DNA of 33,415 nt from Anaerolineae bacterium (lineage in GTDB: Bacteria; Chloroflexota; Anaerolineae; Epilineales; Epilineaceae), in assembly GCA_029262755.1 (NCBI GenBank), contig JAJCYU010000251.1, forward strand, positions 1-33,415, read 5' to 3'. The stretch's first letter is position 1. Every line of letters starts with the position of its first letter. The notes under the pieces were generated by a model. The model saw nothing but the letters and a program-made list of their open reading frames with translations, ran no database searches and was not told the origin of the DNA. Shown in pieces: positions 7,985-17,428 of this stretch. Position numbers and translations under genes: made by a program.

Positions 7985-10702
7985 CTACGCTTTCAACTGC
8001 GCCTGCAACCACGCGACGATTGCCAAAGCGTCCGTGCGCAAGGCCCCGTTCTCGGTGACGCCAGTCCTTGATTGCACGCGACACCACGCGTCGCCCGGAC
8101 GCAGGGTTCGCCCCGACTGCGGCGCGAGCACGAGCCACGGTGCTGTGGCCGGCGGCGAGGGTTCGTCGAGCCTAAAACCGGCCTGTTCGCAGGCGTAGGC
8201 GCCATGACCGTCCACCACGGGCCCGTACCAGCCCGATGCCAGCCGCGGAGTGCGCGCACGCCCAGACCCGACGTGGTGAAGCACCAACTGCGCTCCTACA
8301 AGCGGCATTTCGTGGGCGTCGAGTGACGCGCCATCCGCGTCCGGATCGCGCAGGGAGACGACGTGCCGGGCGAGCATCGGCAACCGTCCGGCAAACAGTT
8401 CCAATTGGGTGTAGGCCGAGACGGATGCGACGAGCCGCGGGTTCACCTCGATCACCCAGTAGGCTCCATCTACGTCCCGTAGCAAATCGACGCCGAAGAA
8501 CCCCCGGTAGCCTTCCGCGCCAAGTCCGGTCCCAATGCGCCGCGCAAGCTCGATTCCAGGCGCCGTGTCGAGTGCTTGCTGCCGGGTGGCGCTCCAATCT
8601 TGACCGCACGAACCGAGGGATTGCAGCGTGAGCGCGGGATGCCCCGTGATTTGTAGGAACGGAGCGCCGACGACGACCCCCCGCGCGGTCACGCACGCGT
8701 TGACCGTCCACGTCTCGCCTTCCAGGCGACGGCTGACGCGCGCGGTCCGGCCGCGCAGGGCATCGCGTGCGGACACGAATAGCGGCTCGTCGTCCACCGG
8801 AAAGGTCTTCAGCCCCGCGTAGCCGCTGGGTCCCTGTACAACCAGACGAGGCCCGAGGAGCGAGCTCAACTGCGCATACGAGCTTGTCGCCAGCTCCACG
8901 GCCGCAGAGGGTGGCAGCGGAAGGCCGAGCTCCGCGCCAATCTCGAGAAAGGCAAGCTTGTTCTCCCACCGGCGAGCGAGCTTCGCCGGCGAAGCAATCA
9001 GGGGCCAGCCCATGTCCCGGCAGCGCCGCTCGATGGCATGCGAACTCTTGAAGACCAGGATTGCTGGCGCAGGAGCCTCGGCCAAGAACGCTTCGGTGGC
9101 GGGGGCCTGTAAGACATCCAGCGCGTTACGGCCTGCCGGGCGACGTGTTGCGGGCGGTGAGTTGGACCCCGACGAGGTAGACGGCGATGGGGGAGACGGC
9201 GTCGAAGCATTTGGAGGGTGCGTGCCGTCGCGCGCGGCAGGGCTCGCCGCGGCGGTGGCATTGGGTGCAGCAAGAGGCGCGGCCTCCGGGTCCGCGCTGG
9301 GCGGCGGATCGGCCTCCAGCGCGAGCACCGCGTGTCCCGCCGATCGCAGCAACCGGCCCGCCGGTGTGTCATCCAAGACCGCGAAACGCATGCTCGGCAG
9401 CAACGACTCCAAACCGATCCCATAGTGCGTGTCGGGTCCGACGAAGCTAAGACCGGCAACCTGCCGCGATGCCCACGCGGAGAAGGAAGCAACGTTCCGC
9501 ACAACACCGGCATCCGAAGGCTCCGCGCCGGGCTCATTACGTTCGTCGCCACTCCCGAAGGAGGGCACGGATGAGTCTTGAGAGGCTTGCGGCCACGCGT
9601 CCATCGCCTGCAGGGCAGCGTCCACGTCCTCGACGAAACGTTCGCTCAGTTCGGCCATGCCCTGTACTTGGTCAATAGCGCGAGCGTGATCGTGCGACTC
9701 GTCTTGCGAATCGCCTGCGCGGCGCGGCACATCGACACGTCGGGCGCCGGTGATCACGACCGCGACGTTGCGCAGCCCACGTTCGCGCGCGGCCCGGCCG
9801 GCTGCGGCAAGTGCGGCCGCGCCTTCGAGCGACGAATCGATGCCGGCGTCCAAGAGCAGACGTCCGGCGGCTTCGGCTTCCGCGTCGGTGATGACCCAGC
9901 CCGATCCACCCGTGGAACGCAAGAAGCGCTTCGCTTCCCCGACCCTGCGCGTCTTGCGTGCGCCGAGCTGCCCGACGCGGCTCTGTCGTTGGGCCGGTTC
10001 GAGCACCCGCTTATCGAACTCGCCGGCGACCGGCTGGGCCCCTGCGCCCTGCACGGCGTGGAGCTGCGGTATCGCGAACGTCGGGGCGTGTTCGGGTCTG
10101 TTCGCTGCCGACCGAACCATGGCGGCGAATTCCGGGCGTTGCCAGGCGCGGCCGATGGCCACCAAGGAGGTTGCGCTCGAGACGAACGTGAAGACCGCCT
10201 CGACGGGCGGCTCGATGGCGAGAAGCTCCCAGCCGAGCGTCTGAAACCCTTCCGGCGCCGCTGGATCCGTGGACGGTCGCAGGTTGTGTAAACCCCGTGC
10301 AGCCGCGACATCGCGGGCGAGCGTCAGCGCGCGCTCGGAAACTAGCAACAAGGCGCCTTCCGCCGTGATGCGCGCTCGTTTCGCCGGCGAGGTCCGGGGC
10401 GATACGAACGCCGCCACCGGGATGCCGGCGGCCCGCCCGTAGCGCGCCGTGGCGATCGCGGCGTTACCGGAGGACGAAATGACAAGCCACCGCGGCGGCG
10501 GATCGGCACTGGCCAACAGCGAAACCTGATAGGCCGCGCCACGGTCCTTGTGCGATCCCGTCGGGTTGCGGTCTTCCCGCTTGAGCACGAGCCGCGCGAG
10601 GCCGAGTTGCGCCGCAATCGCGGGCACATCCTCCGCCGGTGTATCTCCCTCTCCGAGGCTGAGACGGCGGCCGGGTGGCGGCGCATGCGCAAACCCCTGC
10701 AC
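7985..10702 (-). CDS. Fusion: N-terminal threonine-synthase-like fold-type II PLP enzyme + C-terminal ATP-grasp ligase; GTG start
   Basis: PLP part: LSLGEGDTPAEDVP, KREDRNPTGSHKDRGAAYQ (catalytic Lys), SSSGNAAIATARYG, VITDAEAEAAGRLLLDAGIDSSLEGAAALAAAG. ATP-grasp part: RWENKLAFLEIGAELGLPLPPS...LVVQGPSGYAGLKTF...GAEGYRGFFGVDLLRDVDGAYWVIEVNPRLVASVSAYTQLE. Confidence 0.85.
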   Translation of the reverse strand: MQGFAHAPPPGRRLSLGEGDTPAEDVPAIAAQLGLARLVLKREDRNPTGSHKDRGAAYQVSLLASADPPPRWLVISSSGNAAIATARYGRAAGIPVAAFVSPRTSPAKRARITAEGALLLVSERALTLARDVAAARGLHNLRPSTDPAAPEGFQTLGWELLAIEPPVEAVFTFVSSATSLVAIGRAWQRPEFAAMVRSAANRPEHAPTFAIPQLHAVQGAGAQPVAGEFDKRVLEPAQRQSRVGQLGARKTRRVGEAKRFLRSTGGSGWVITDAEAEAAGRLLLDAGIDSSLEGAAALAAAGRAARERGLRNVAVVITGARRVDVPRRAGDSQDESHDHARAIDQVQGMAELSERFVEDVDAALQAMDAWPQASQDSSVPSFGSGDERNEPGAEPSDAGVVRNVASFSAWASRQVAGLSFVGPDTHYGIGLESLLPSMRFAVLDDTPAGRLLRSAGHAVLALEADPPPSADPEAAPLAAPNATAAASPAARDGTHPPNASTPSPPSPSTSSGSNSPPATRRPAGRNALDVLQAPATEAFLAEAPAPAILVFKSSHAIERRCRDMGWPLIASPAKLARRWENKLAFLEIGAELGLPLPPSAAVELATSSYAQLSSLLGPRLVVQGPSGYAGLKTFPVDDEPLFVSARDALRGRTARVSRRLEGETWTVNACVTARGVVVGAPFLQITGHPALTLQSLGSCGQDWSATRQQALDTAPGIELARRIGTGLGAEGYRGFFGVDLLRDVDGAYWVIEVNPRLVASVSAYTQLELFAGRLPMLARHVVSLRDPDADGASLDAHEMPLVGAQLVLHHVGSGRARTPRLASGWYGPVVDGHGAYACEQAGFRLDEPSPPATAPWLVLAPQSGRTLRPGDAWCRVQSRTGVTENGALRTDALAIVAWLQAQLKA

Positions 10703-10740
10703 GAATCGCCAGATGCCGATCTCGTTCCTATGCGAAGTCG

Positions 10741-11187
10741 CTACTTCTCCTCCTCCTCGAAGAGGTCGAGCAATAGCGGCTCGCGTTGGATGACCTCAAG
10801 CTCCGCACCGCAGTGGGCGCAGTACAGCACCTCACCCAGCTCGACGTCGCCGGCAACCGGCACGCCTTCCCCGCAGGCGGGACACGGTTGGTCCGCCCCG
10901 GTGGGCACAGCGGGCACCTCGGTTCCAGAAGAAACGGGCGGTGCTTCGAACGAAGCGGCAGTAGCCGTCGAATCGGCTGTTCCGGATCCATCCCCCGTCG
11001 CGATGGACGTAGTCGGGTGGCTGGAAGAGGTCGGAGTGTCGGCTGGAGAGTGACCGGTTTTCGAGGGTGTCTCGTGCGTCACGGGATCCTCCGTGTTTCG
11101 GGTGGCGGCGGGACCGGCCGGATTGGGTTTGGTGCGGGGTCGCTGATGACCCTTGCGGAAGAACAGGCGGATCCAAGTGGGGATCAT
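10741..11187 (-). CDS. LysW/AmCP-like zinc-ribbon carrier protein with ~95-aa low-complexity N-terminal extension and EEEEK C-terminus
   Basis: C-terminal domain CPACGEGVPVAGDVELGEVLYCAHCGAELEVIQREPLLLDLFEEEEK follows the LysW pattern CPxCG..ELGE..C..CGAELEV...PL.L...E. ATG at 11187 preceded by GGAGG (ggaggattgagATG), 1 nt after the Mur ligase TGA. Confidence 0.8.
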   Translation of the reverse strand: MIPTWIRLFFRKGHQRPRTKPNPAGPAATRNTEDPVTHETPSKTGHSPADTPTSSSHPTTSIATGDGSGTADSTATAASFEAPPVSSGTEVPAVPTGADQPCPACGEGVPVAGDVELGEVLYCAHCGAELEVIQREPLLLDLFEEEEK

Positions 11188-11188
11188 C

Positions 11189-12871
11189 TCAATCCTCCGC
11201 GTCATGGGCGACGGCGCTTGAGGCGGTAGCTTCGCGCAACAGAGCTCGAAAGCCGCGCTCGCCACCACCGTCTACGTAGAAACGTCGAAAGAAGTACGGG
11301 CATGCCGGCGATAGCAACACGATCTGTCCCGGACGCGCCTTGTCGACAACACTGCGAATCGCCGGCGGCAGATCCTCGAATCGATCGATGGCCGGGGCAA
11401 CGACACGATCATGATTGCTGCCCGACTTCGCGATCAACGCCTCCACCGCCGCTGCTATACGCGCACCGCCTGCCCCAGGCAACACGACCAATCGTACGAC
11501 ACGTTTGTGGATCTCCGCCGCGAGGTCGGCCAGCGCGAGCCCCTTGTCGTCTCCGCCTACGATCAGCACGATCCGGTCGCCCAGAGCGCGCAGCGCGGCG
11601 ATGGTGGCCTGGGGGGTCGTCGCGTTCAGGTCGTCGTAGTAGGCCACATCGTCGGCGCCCCACACGAACTGGATGCGATGGCGCAGACCCCGATAGGCGC
11701 GCAGTCCTGCATCAATCGCGCGCAGATCCGCGCCCGCGAGGCGCGACGCGAGCGCCGCGGCGAGCACGTTGCTCTCGTTATGATCGCCCGGTAAGCGGGG
11801 CAAGGCCGGAAGGGTCAGCCGTTCTACGGGCCCGACCGGACTGGCGCGCAGATGGAGCACGCCGTCCACGAGCCACGCCGCGCAATGCGCCTGCCGGCCC
11901 GTGTCATCGCCGTGCCCGTCGATCGTTTCGCGCGCCGCTATCCCTATCGCGCCATCGTCTTCCCCGTCAACGGTGCTCATCCCGTGTCCTTCGTCCGAAG
12001 CGCCGACCTCACCGGGCGTGCCGGAACCGGTCCGGCGCGGCGCCGCGCGAGCGAACAACAGCGCGTGCCCGGGCGCATGGTTCGCGAACCCGGCGGTGAC
12101 GGCATCGTCCGCGTTCAGCACCGCGAAGCCGGAGGCCGGCTGGGCGTCCAGGAGACGGCGCTTCACGGCGGCATAGGCATCGAAGGAGTCGGCGTGCTCG
12201 TCCAAGTGGTTGGGCAGCACGTTGGTCACGACCGCGACGTCCGCACCCTGTCCGGGGGCCAGTTGAAGTCCGCGCAGATGGCGGTTGCTGACCTCGAGAA
12301 CAAGCCAGTCCGTGGCGGACATCTGGTCCATTCGGTCCAAAACCTGCACGCTGCGTCGCTCGTTGCCTGCGTACCAAACGCGCAGCTTCGCCTGCAGCAA
12401 CATGGACTCGACGAGCCGACTCGTCGTGGACTTACCGTTGCTGCCGGTCACCGCAAGGATCCGCGCCGGCGCCAAGCCGAAGTAGAGGTCCATGATGCCG
12501 CGAAGGGGAAGTCCGGCATCGATCAGGGGGGCCAACGCCGCCACGTTACGCGGATACAGGTACCAGGCCTGTCCGGCGAAGATCACCTCCGCGTCCTCGA
12601 TCCCCTCCAAGTAGGCATTGCCCAAACGGCGGGTGAGCGGCAGGCTGGACAACTCCGTCCATAGGCTCGCTCGCTGCGCCTTCGGCAGTCCCACGTGGGA
12701 GCGCGAAAACGCACGTCGGAGCGGTTCGCCTTCTTCGACATCGTGAACCGTGATATCGCGGGCGCCGCGCTCCCATAGGAATCGGGTCACGGCCGTGCCC
12801 TCGCTGCCAGCGAGCCCAACCACGTGGATGCGGCGGCCAAGCAGGTCGCCCAGGGTGTCGGCGTTGATCAC
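11189..12871 (-). CDS. MurD-like Mur ligase; GTG start
   Basis: Mur ligase motifs TGSNGKSTTSRLVE, VVTNVLPNHLDEHADSFDAYAAVKRRLL, LNATTPQATIAALRAL, LIVGGDDKGLALADLA, VLLSPACPYFF...GERGFRALL. GTGA overlap with the upstream NlpC/P60 gene. Confidence 0.88.
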   Translation of the reverse strand: MINADTLGDLLGRRIHVVGLAGSEGTAVTRFLWERGARDITVHDVEEGEPLRRAFSRSHVGLPKAQRASLWTELSSLPLTRRLGNAYLEGIEDAEVIFAGQAWYLYPRNVAALAPLIDAGLPLRGIMDLYFGLAPARILAVTGSNGKSTTSRLVESMLLQAKLRVWYAGNERRSVQVLDRMDQMSATDWLVLEVSNRHLRGLQLAPGQGADVAVVTNVLPNHLDEHADSFDAYAAVKRRLLDAQPASGFAVLNADDAVTAGFANHAPGHALLFARAAPRRTGSGTPGEVGASDEGHGMSTVDGEDDGAIGIAARETIDGHGDDTGRQAHCAAWLVDGVLHLRASPVGPVERLTLPALPRLPGDHNESNVLAAALASRLAGADLRAIDAGLRAYRGLRHRIQFVWGADDVAYYDDLNATTPQATIAALRALGDRIVLIVGGDDKGLALADLAAEIHKRVVRLVVLPGAGGARIAAAVEALIAKSGSNHDRVVAPAIDRFEDLPPAIRSVVDKARPGQIVLLSPACPYFFRRFYVDGGGERGFRALLREATASSAVAHDAED

Positions 12872-13950
12872 GAGCTGGTGTGGCCGCTCGGATTGCCATT
12901 CACGCGACCGAGCCCCGGCTCCCCTCCCGATGAGACCGGAGCCGCGTCGGTGTCACGCGGCAAGGGCCGCAGACCCTCCGGAAAGCGACGGGCGGCGCGC
13001 AGGCCGTAGCGGGCAAGAAAGTCGTCCATGGGCTCGACGACGACGGCAGCATGGTCAAGTCCAGCGTGGGCCACCGAAAGGGTCCCACGTGGCGGCTCGT
13101 CCTGCGGTGCGTGGCCCTCGGAGAGGCCGACAAGAGCCGCTCCGACCCACGGCGCCGGGGGCAGCACGAGCGCGGTATGCGAGACGCCGCGCTCGAGATG
13201 GTGCAGCAGGAGCAAATCGCCCATGGCCCAGGACTCGCGCGGCACCCGGGCGCCGAAGCGCGTCTGATCGCTCGAATGGCGCGGGAGCCCAATGCCCTGG
13301 GCTGCGCGGAATACCTTCTGCGTCAGCGCGGAACAATCGATGCCGCTGCGCAGGCGGCCCCCGAGACGATACGGGGAGCCAAGCCAAGGGGCGAGCGCAA
13401 CCAACCAATCCGTCGCGTCCGCGGGGCGGGCGCTTCCCGCCCATCCGTCTCGCCATTCGGCTACGCTGGGCGGACGATCCGCGCTTGGATCGAGATCGGT
13501 CACGCTGGCGGCTTCACACCACCCGACGGTCCGATCCGCGAGCTCGACCGCGAGCCAGCCCGCCGAGGGCCAGAGCCGCCGAATGGGCGGCTCATCGGCC
13601 GACCACTGGGTGGCCAGGTCCCCGTTGGGCGTTGCGTGCACGTCCACGTGCGTTGCACGCGGCGCAATCCAGACGGCGTCGTCGAGTTCGGTCAGCGCGC
13701 GCACACGGACACGCGCCGCATCCGGCTCGTAGCCGCCGACGCGCAGACCGCTCGCCAACGACCGTTCCAGGGCCGCACGCTGAGACGGCACGAGCACGTC
13801 GCCCACAACCCAGGCGCCGCCGTGTCCGTCTGATTGCACGTCGAGCTCCGCCACGACCACCCCGTGTTGCTCCCGCCAGCGGGCGAGCAGATCGCGCAGG
13901 GTGTCGCGCACGTGGGCAATGAGGGCCGCTTCGTGCACGGTGGGCTCCAT
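12868..13950 (-). CDS. NlpC/P60 family cysteine peptidase with SH3-like region and an unassigned N-terminal domain
   Basis: [46 protein letters not shown]...[21 protein letters not shown] is a classical NlpC/P60 catalytic region (Cys in GIDCSAL, His in VSHTALVL). SH3-like segment [22 protein letters not shown]. Confidence 0.85.
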   Translation of the reverse strand: MEPTVHEAALIAHVRDTLRDLLARWREQHGVVVAELDVQSDGHGGAWVVGDVLVPSQRAALERSLASGLRVGGYEPDAARVRVRALTELDDAVWIAPRATHVDVHATPNGDLATQWSADEPPIRRLWPSAGWLAVELADRTVGWCEAASVTDLDPSADRPPSVAEWRDGWAGSARPADATDWLVALAPWLGSPYRLGGRLRSGIDCSALTQKVFRAAQGIGLPRHSSDQTRFGARVPRESWAMGDLLLLHHLERGVSHTALVLPPAPWVGAALVGLSEGHAPQDEPPRGTLSVAHAGLDHAAVVVEPMDDFLARYGLRAARRFPEGLRPLPRDTDAAPVSSGGEPGLGRVNGNPSGHTSS

Positions 13951-14197
13951 CACTGTTCGCGGGGTCGAGTTCCGGCAGTGCCGGAATCGCGGTGAGAGGG
14001 CGCCAAGTATAGGGCCGCCTTGCGCTCGCGCACCAGCCGAAGCAGGTTGCCGCAGCCTGACCGGGCCCTGCGATCCTGCTAGAATCCAGGGTCCGTTCCC
14101 AGCCCAGCCCAAGGCGGTCAGCATACCGTCGTCCCGGCCCGGAGCGCGCAGCCCGCGGGCGGCGCCCGCGCTCGTGCCCCGACCAAGGAGTCGCACC

Positions 14198-16990
14198 ATG
14201 GCCCATCGAGACGCTTTCAACGCGCGCCGTAGTTTGGAGACCGCGGACGGCCCCGTCGCGATCTACGCGCTCGATGCCGTGGCACGGGCGGGCCTGGGCG
14301 ACGTCGACCGATTGCCGCGCACGATACGGGTCTTGCTCGAGGCCGCGCTGCGCAACCTGGACGACTTTTCCGTGACCGAAGAACACGTTTCGGCCATCGC
14401 TGGGTGGTCGCCTAGCGGTGACCAAGAGCACGAGATCCCGTTCAAGCCTTCGCGCGTGATCCTGCAGGACTTCACGGGCGTTCCCTCCGTCGTGGATATG
14501 GCGGCGCTGCGCTCCGCGATGCATCGCTTAGGTGGCGATCCGCAACGGATCAACCCGCAGGTGCCCGTCGATCTGGTAATCGACCACTCCGTGCAGGTCG
14601 ACGCCTTCGGCTCGCTCGCCGCGCTGCTGATCAACGCCGATCGCGAATTCGAACGCAACGAAGAGCGCTACAAATTTCTCCATTGGGGCAAGGAGGCCTT
14701 CGAGCGTTTCCGTGCCGTACCTCCCGCATCGGGGATCGTGCATCAGGTCAACCTCGAGTACCTGGCCACGGTGATCGCGGACGGCGACATCGACGGTCTG
14801 CGCACCGCATGGCCGGATTCGCTTGTGGGAACCGACTCGCATACGACCATGATCAACGGCCTCGGCGTATTGGGCTGGGGCGTGGGCGGTATTGAGGCCG
14901 AGGCCGTCATGCTCGGCCAGCCGATCTACATGCTGTTGCCCGACGTGGTCGGCTTCGAACTCAGCGGCGCGCTTCCGGACGGCGCAACTGCCACGGACCT
15001 CGTCCTGCGCGTAACGGAAATGCTCCGGGCCCACGGCGTTGTCGGCAAGCTCGTCGAGTTCTTCGGCGACGGCTTGGGTCGACTCTCGCTGCCCGACCGG
15101 GCGACGATCGCCAACATGAGCCCGGAATACGGTGCAACCTGCGGCTTCTTCCCCGTAGACGACGAGACCCTCGCGTATCTGCGACGCACGAACCGCGCGT
15201 CGCGCGCCGATCTGGTGGAGCGCTACACGAAGGAGCAGGGCCTCTTCCGCGTCCCCGGCATGGCGCCCTTGGATTACTCCAGCAGCTTGGGTTTGGACAT
15301 GAGCACCGTGGTGCCGAGCATGGCCGGTCCGAAGCGGCCACAGGACCGCGTCGCCGTGACCGATCTCAAGAAGAGCTTCTACATGACCATGCGCGATGCG
15401 ATGGGGCGCGAGGTGCCGGAGGAGTTCCCCGCTTACGTCACGGGCACGGGTTCGGCCACAACCCATGTCAACGGTACGAACGGCCGGGTGGCGCAGCGTA
15501 GCGACTTGTACGGCACGTCGCGTGTACCGGTGCAGCTCAACGACGAAAACTTCACGATGCAGGATGGCGCCGTAGTCATCGCGGCCATTACCTCGTGCAC
15601 CAATACGTCCAACCCGACCGTCATGATCGCCGCGGCGCTGCTCGCCAAGAAAGCGGTGGAGCTGGGTCTGGACAGCAAGCCGTGGGTCAAGACCAGCATG
15701 GCGCCCGGTTCCAAGGTGGTGACGCGCTACATGGAGGCATCCGGACTCGATCCCTACCTTCAGGCTTTGGGCTTCCACACGGTCGGCTACGGCTGCACGT
15801 CGTGCATCGGCAACAGCGGGCCGCTGCCCGAGCCGATCGAGACAGCGATCAAAGAGCACGATTTGGTCGTATGCTCCGTGCTTTCCGGCAATCGCAACTT
15901 CGAGGGCCGTGTCCATCCGCTAACCCGTGCGAATTATCTTGCGAGCCCGCCCCTCGTCGTGGCGTATGCAATTTCCGGCACGATGGATATCGACCTCGCG
16001 ACCGAGCCGCTCGGAACTGACCCCAACGGGGCGCCGGTGTACTTGTCCGACGTCTGGCCGACGCAGGACGAAATCCGGGAAACGGTTGCGGCGAGCCTTC
16101 GCCCCGAGCTGTTCGCCGAGGAATACGGTCAGATCTTCACCGGCAACGAGCGTTGGAACGCCATCGAGGCAGCGGGCGGAGCGCTCTATGATTGGCAAGC
16201 GGATTCGACCTACATCCGCGAACCGAGCTTCTTCCAGGACCTGACCGTCGACGTGCCGCCCATCGAAGGCGTGCGCGATGCACGCGTCCTGGTGCTGGTC
16301 GGCGACTCGATCACGACCGATCACATCTCGCCGGCCGGGGCCATCCCATCCCGTTCGCCTGCGGGCACCTATCTCCAAGCCCACGGCGTCGAACCGCGCG
16401 ACTTCAACAGCTACGGCAGCCGCCGCGGCAACCACGAGGTCATGGTGCGCGGCACCTTCGCAAACATCCGGCTGCGCAATCAACTCGCGCCGGGCACGGA
16501 GGGCGGCTTCACTACGCACTTGCCTTCCGGCGAGGTCACCTCGATCTTCGAGGCGTCCGAGCGCTATCAGGCGGCGGGCACCTCGCTCGTCGTGCTGGCG
16601 GGCAAGGAGTACGGCACGGGCAGTTCCCGCGACTGGGCTGCCAAGGGCACCCTCTTGCTGGGAGTCAAAGCGGTCATCGCGCAGAGCTTCGAGCGCATCC
16701 ACCGAAGCAATCTCGTCGGCATGGGTGTGCTGCCACTGCAGTTCGCGGATGGCCAGAGTTGGCAATCGCTCGGCCTGACCGGGAGCGAGCACTTCGATAT
16801 CCACATGCCGTCGGAACTCGAAGCGGGTCAGCCCGTGGAGGTCACGGCGCGTAACGCCGACGGTGTCGCCACGACGTTCACGACCGCGAGCCGCCTCGAT
16901 AGCCCCGTGGATGTACGCTATTACCGTAATGGCGGCATCCTGCATACGGTCCTGCGCGACATGGTGCGCGGCGAAGCGCAACCGGCGTAG
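14198..16990 (+). CDS. acnA: Aconitate hydratase A
   Basis: SD AAGGAG then [114 protein letters not shown]. Confidence 0.96.
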   Translation: MAHRDAFNARRSLETADGPVAIYALDAVARAGLGDVDRLPRTIRVLLEAALRNLDDFSVTEEHVSAIAGWSPSGDQEHEIPFKPSRVILQDFTGVPSVVDMAALRSAMHRLGGDPQRINPQVPVDLVIDHSVQVDAFGSLAALLINADREFERNEERYKFLHWGKEAFERFRAVPPASGIVHQVNLEYLATVIADGDIDGLRTAWPDSLVGTDSHTTMINGLGVLGWGVGGIEAEAVMLGQPIYMLLPDVVGFELSGALPDGATATDLVLRVTEMLRAHGVVGKLVEFFGDGLGRLSLPDRATIANMSPEYGATCGFFPVDDETLAYLRRTNRASRADLVERYTKEQGLFRVPGMAPLDYSSSLGLDMSTVVPSMAGPKRPQDRVAVTDLKKSFYMTMRDAMGREVPEEFPAYVTGTGSATTHVNGTNGRVAQRSDLYGTSRVPVQLNDENFTMQDGAVVIAAITSCTNTSNPTVMIAAALLAKKAVELGLDSKPWVKTSMAPGSKVVTRYMEASGLDPYLQALGFHTVGYGCTSCIGNSGPLPEPIETAIKEHDLVVCSVLSGNRNFEGRVHPLTRANYLASPPLVVAYAISGTMDIDLATEPLGTDPNGAPVYLSDVWPTQDEIRETVAASLRPELFAEEYGQIFTGNERWNAIEAAGGALYDWQADSTYIREPSFFQDLTVDVPPIEGVRDARVLVLVGDSITTDHISPAGAIPSRSPAGTYLQAHGVEPRDFNSYGSRRGNHEVMVRGTFANIRLRNQLAPGTEGGFTTHLPSGEVTSIFEASERYQAAGTSLVVLAGKEYGTGSSRDWAAKGTLLLGVKAVIAQSFERIHRSNLVGMGVLPLQFADGQSWQSLGLTGSEHFDIHMPSELEAGQPVEVTARNADGVATTFTTASRLDSPVDVRYYRNGGILHTVLRDMVRGEAQPA

Positions 16991-17152
16991 CCTGCGGATC
17001 GCATGGCGTGGGGGCGAGTCGCGAAGCCCGGGATGGACATTGGACGACAGGACGTGCGAAGGATGCGCTGGAAGAGCCACGCGTAGCGTTTCACCTGACC
17101 CTCTCTTGTTATGTCAATTGCACATTGGGACGTAGCGGTCATCGCAAGCCCA

Positions 17153-17192
17153 ACCTTCGGCGGCCTTGTACGCCTCGTCGGCTGCCGAAGGT
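17153..17192. other. Long intergenic hairpin (13-bp stem with one G-U, 14-nt loop)
   Basis: accttcggcggcc (17153-17165) pairs with ggctgccgaaggt (17180-17192). Confidence 0.7.
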
Positions 17193-17428
17193 CGCACGAG
17201 AGGAGCCGACTTTGGGCCGCCCCGCGTCGGCCATCGACAGAGCGGCCATGGGCGCGCCGCAACGCGACGCCACACGGCCGATTCTCGCGGCTCTCTGCCT
17301 GCGTCGTGTAGGCATTGCCTCGACCCTGTGACGCGAGACGACGTCCCGACAATGAGTAGAGCGATTCGTGCCGTCCCGCCGACCCCGGCAGCCTTATCTG
17401 GCAGCCCATCCCGCCCTGGAGTTATGGA

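Noticed and set aside
9578-10291. 237-aa plus-strand ORF
   Set aside because: Antisense to the PLP domain; no independent support.
11852-12664. 270-aa plus-strand ORF
   Set aside because: Antisense to the MurD-like ligase, no motifs.
12750-13922. 390-aa plus-strand R/P-rich ORF
   Set aside because: Antisense to NlpC/P60 and Mur genes; composition typical of shadow frames.
14528-15916. 462-aa minus-strand ORF inside acnA
   Set aside because: Fully antisense to a clear aconitase; long antisense frames are expected in high-GC coding DNA, and the sequence is H/R/D-rich without family motifs.
15920-17080. 386-aa minus-strand ORF over the end of acnA
   Set aside because: Antisense shadow of acnA; no recognisable domain.
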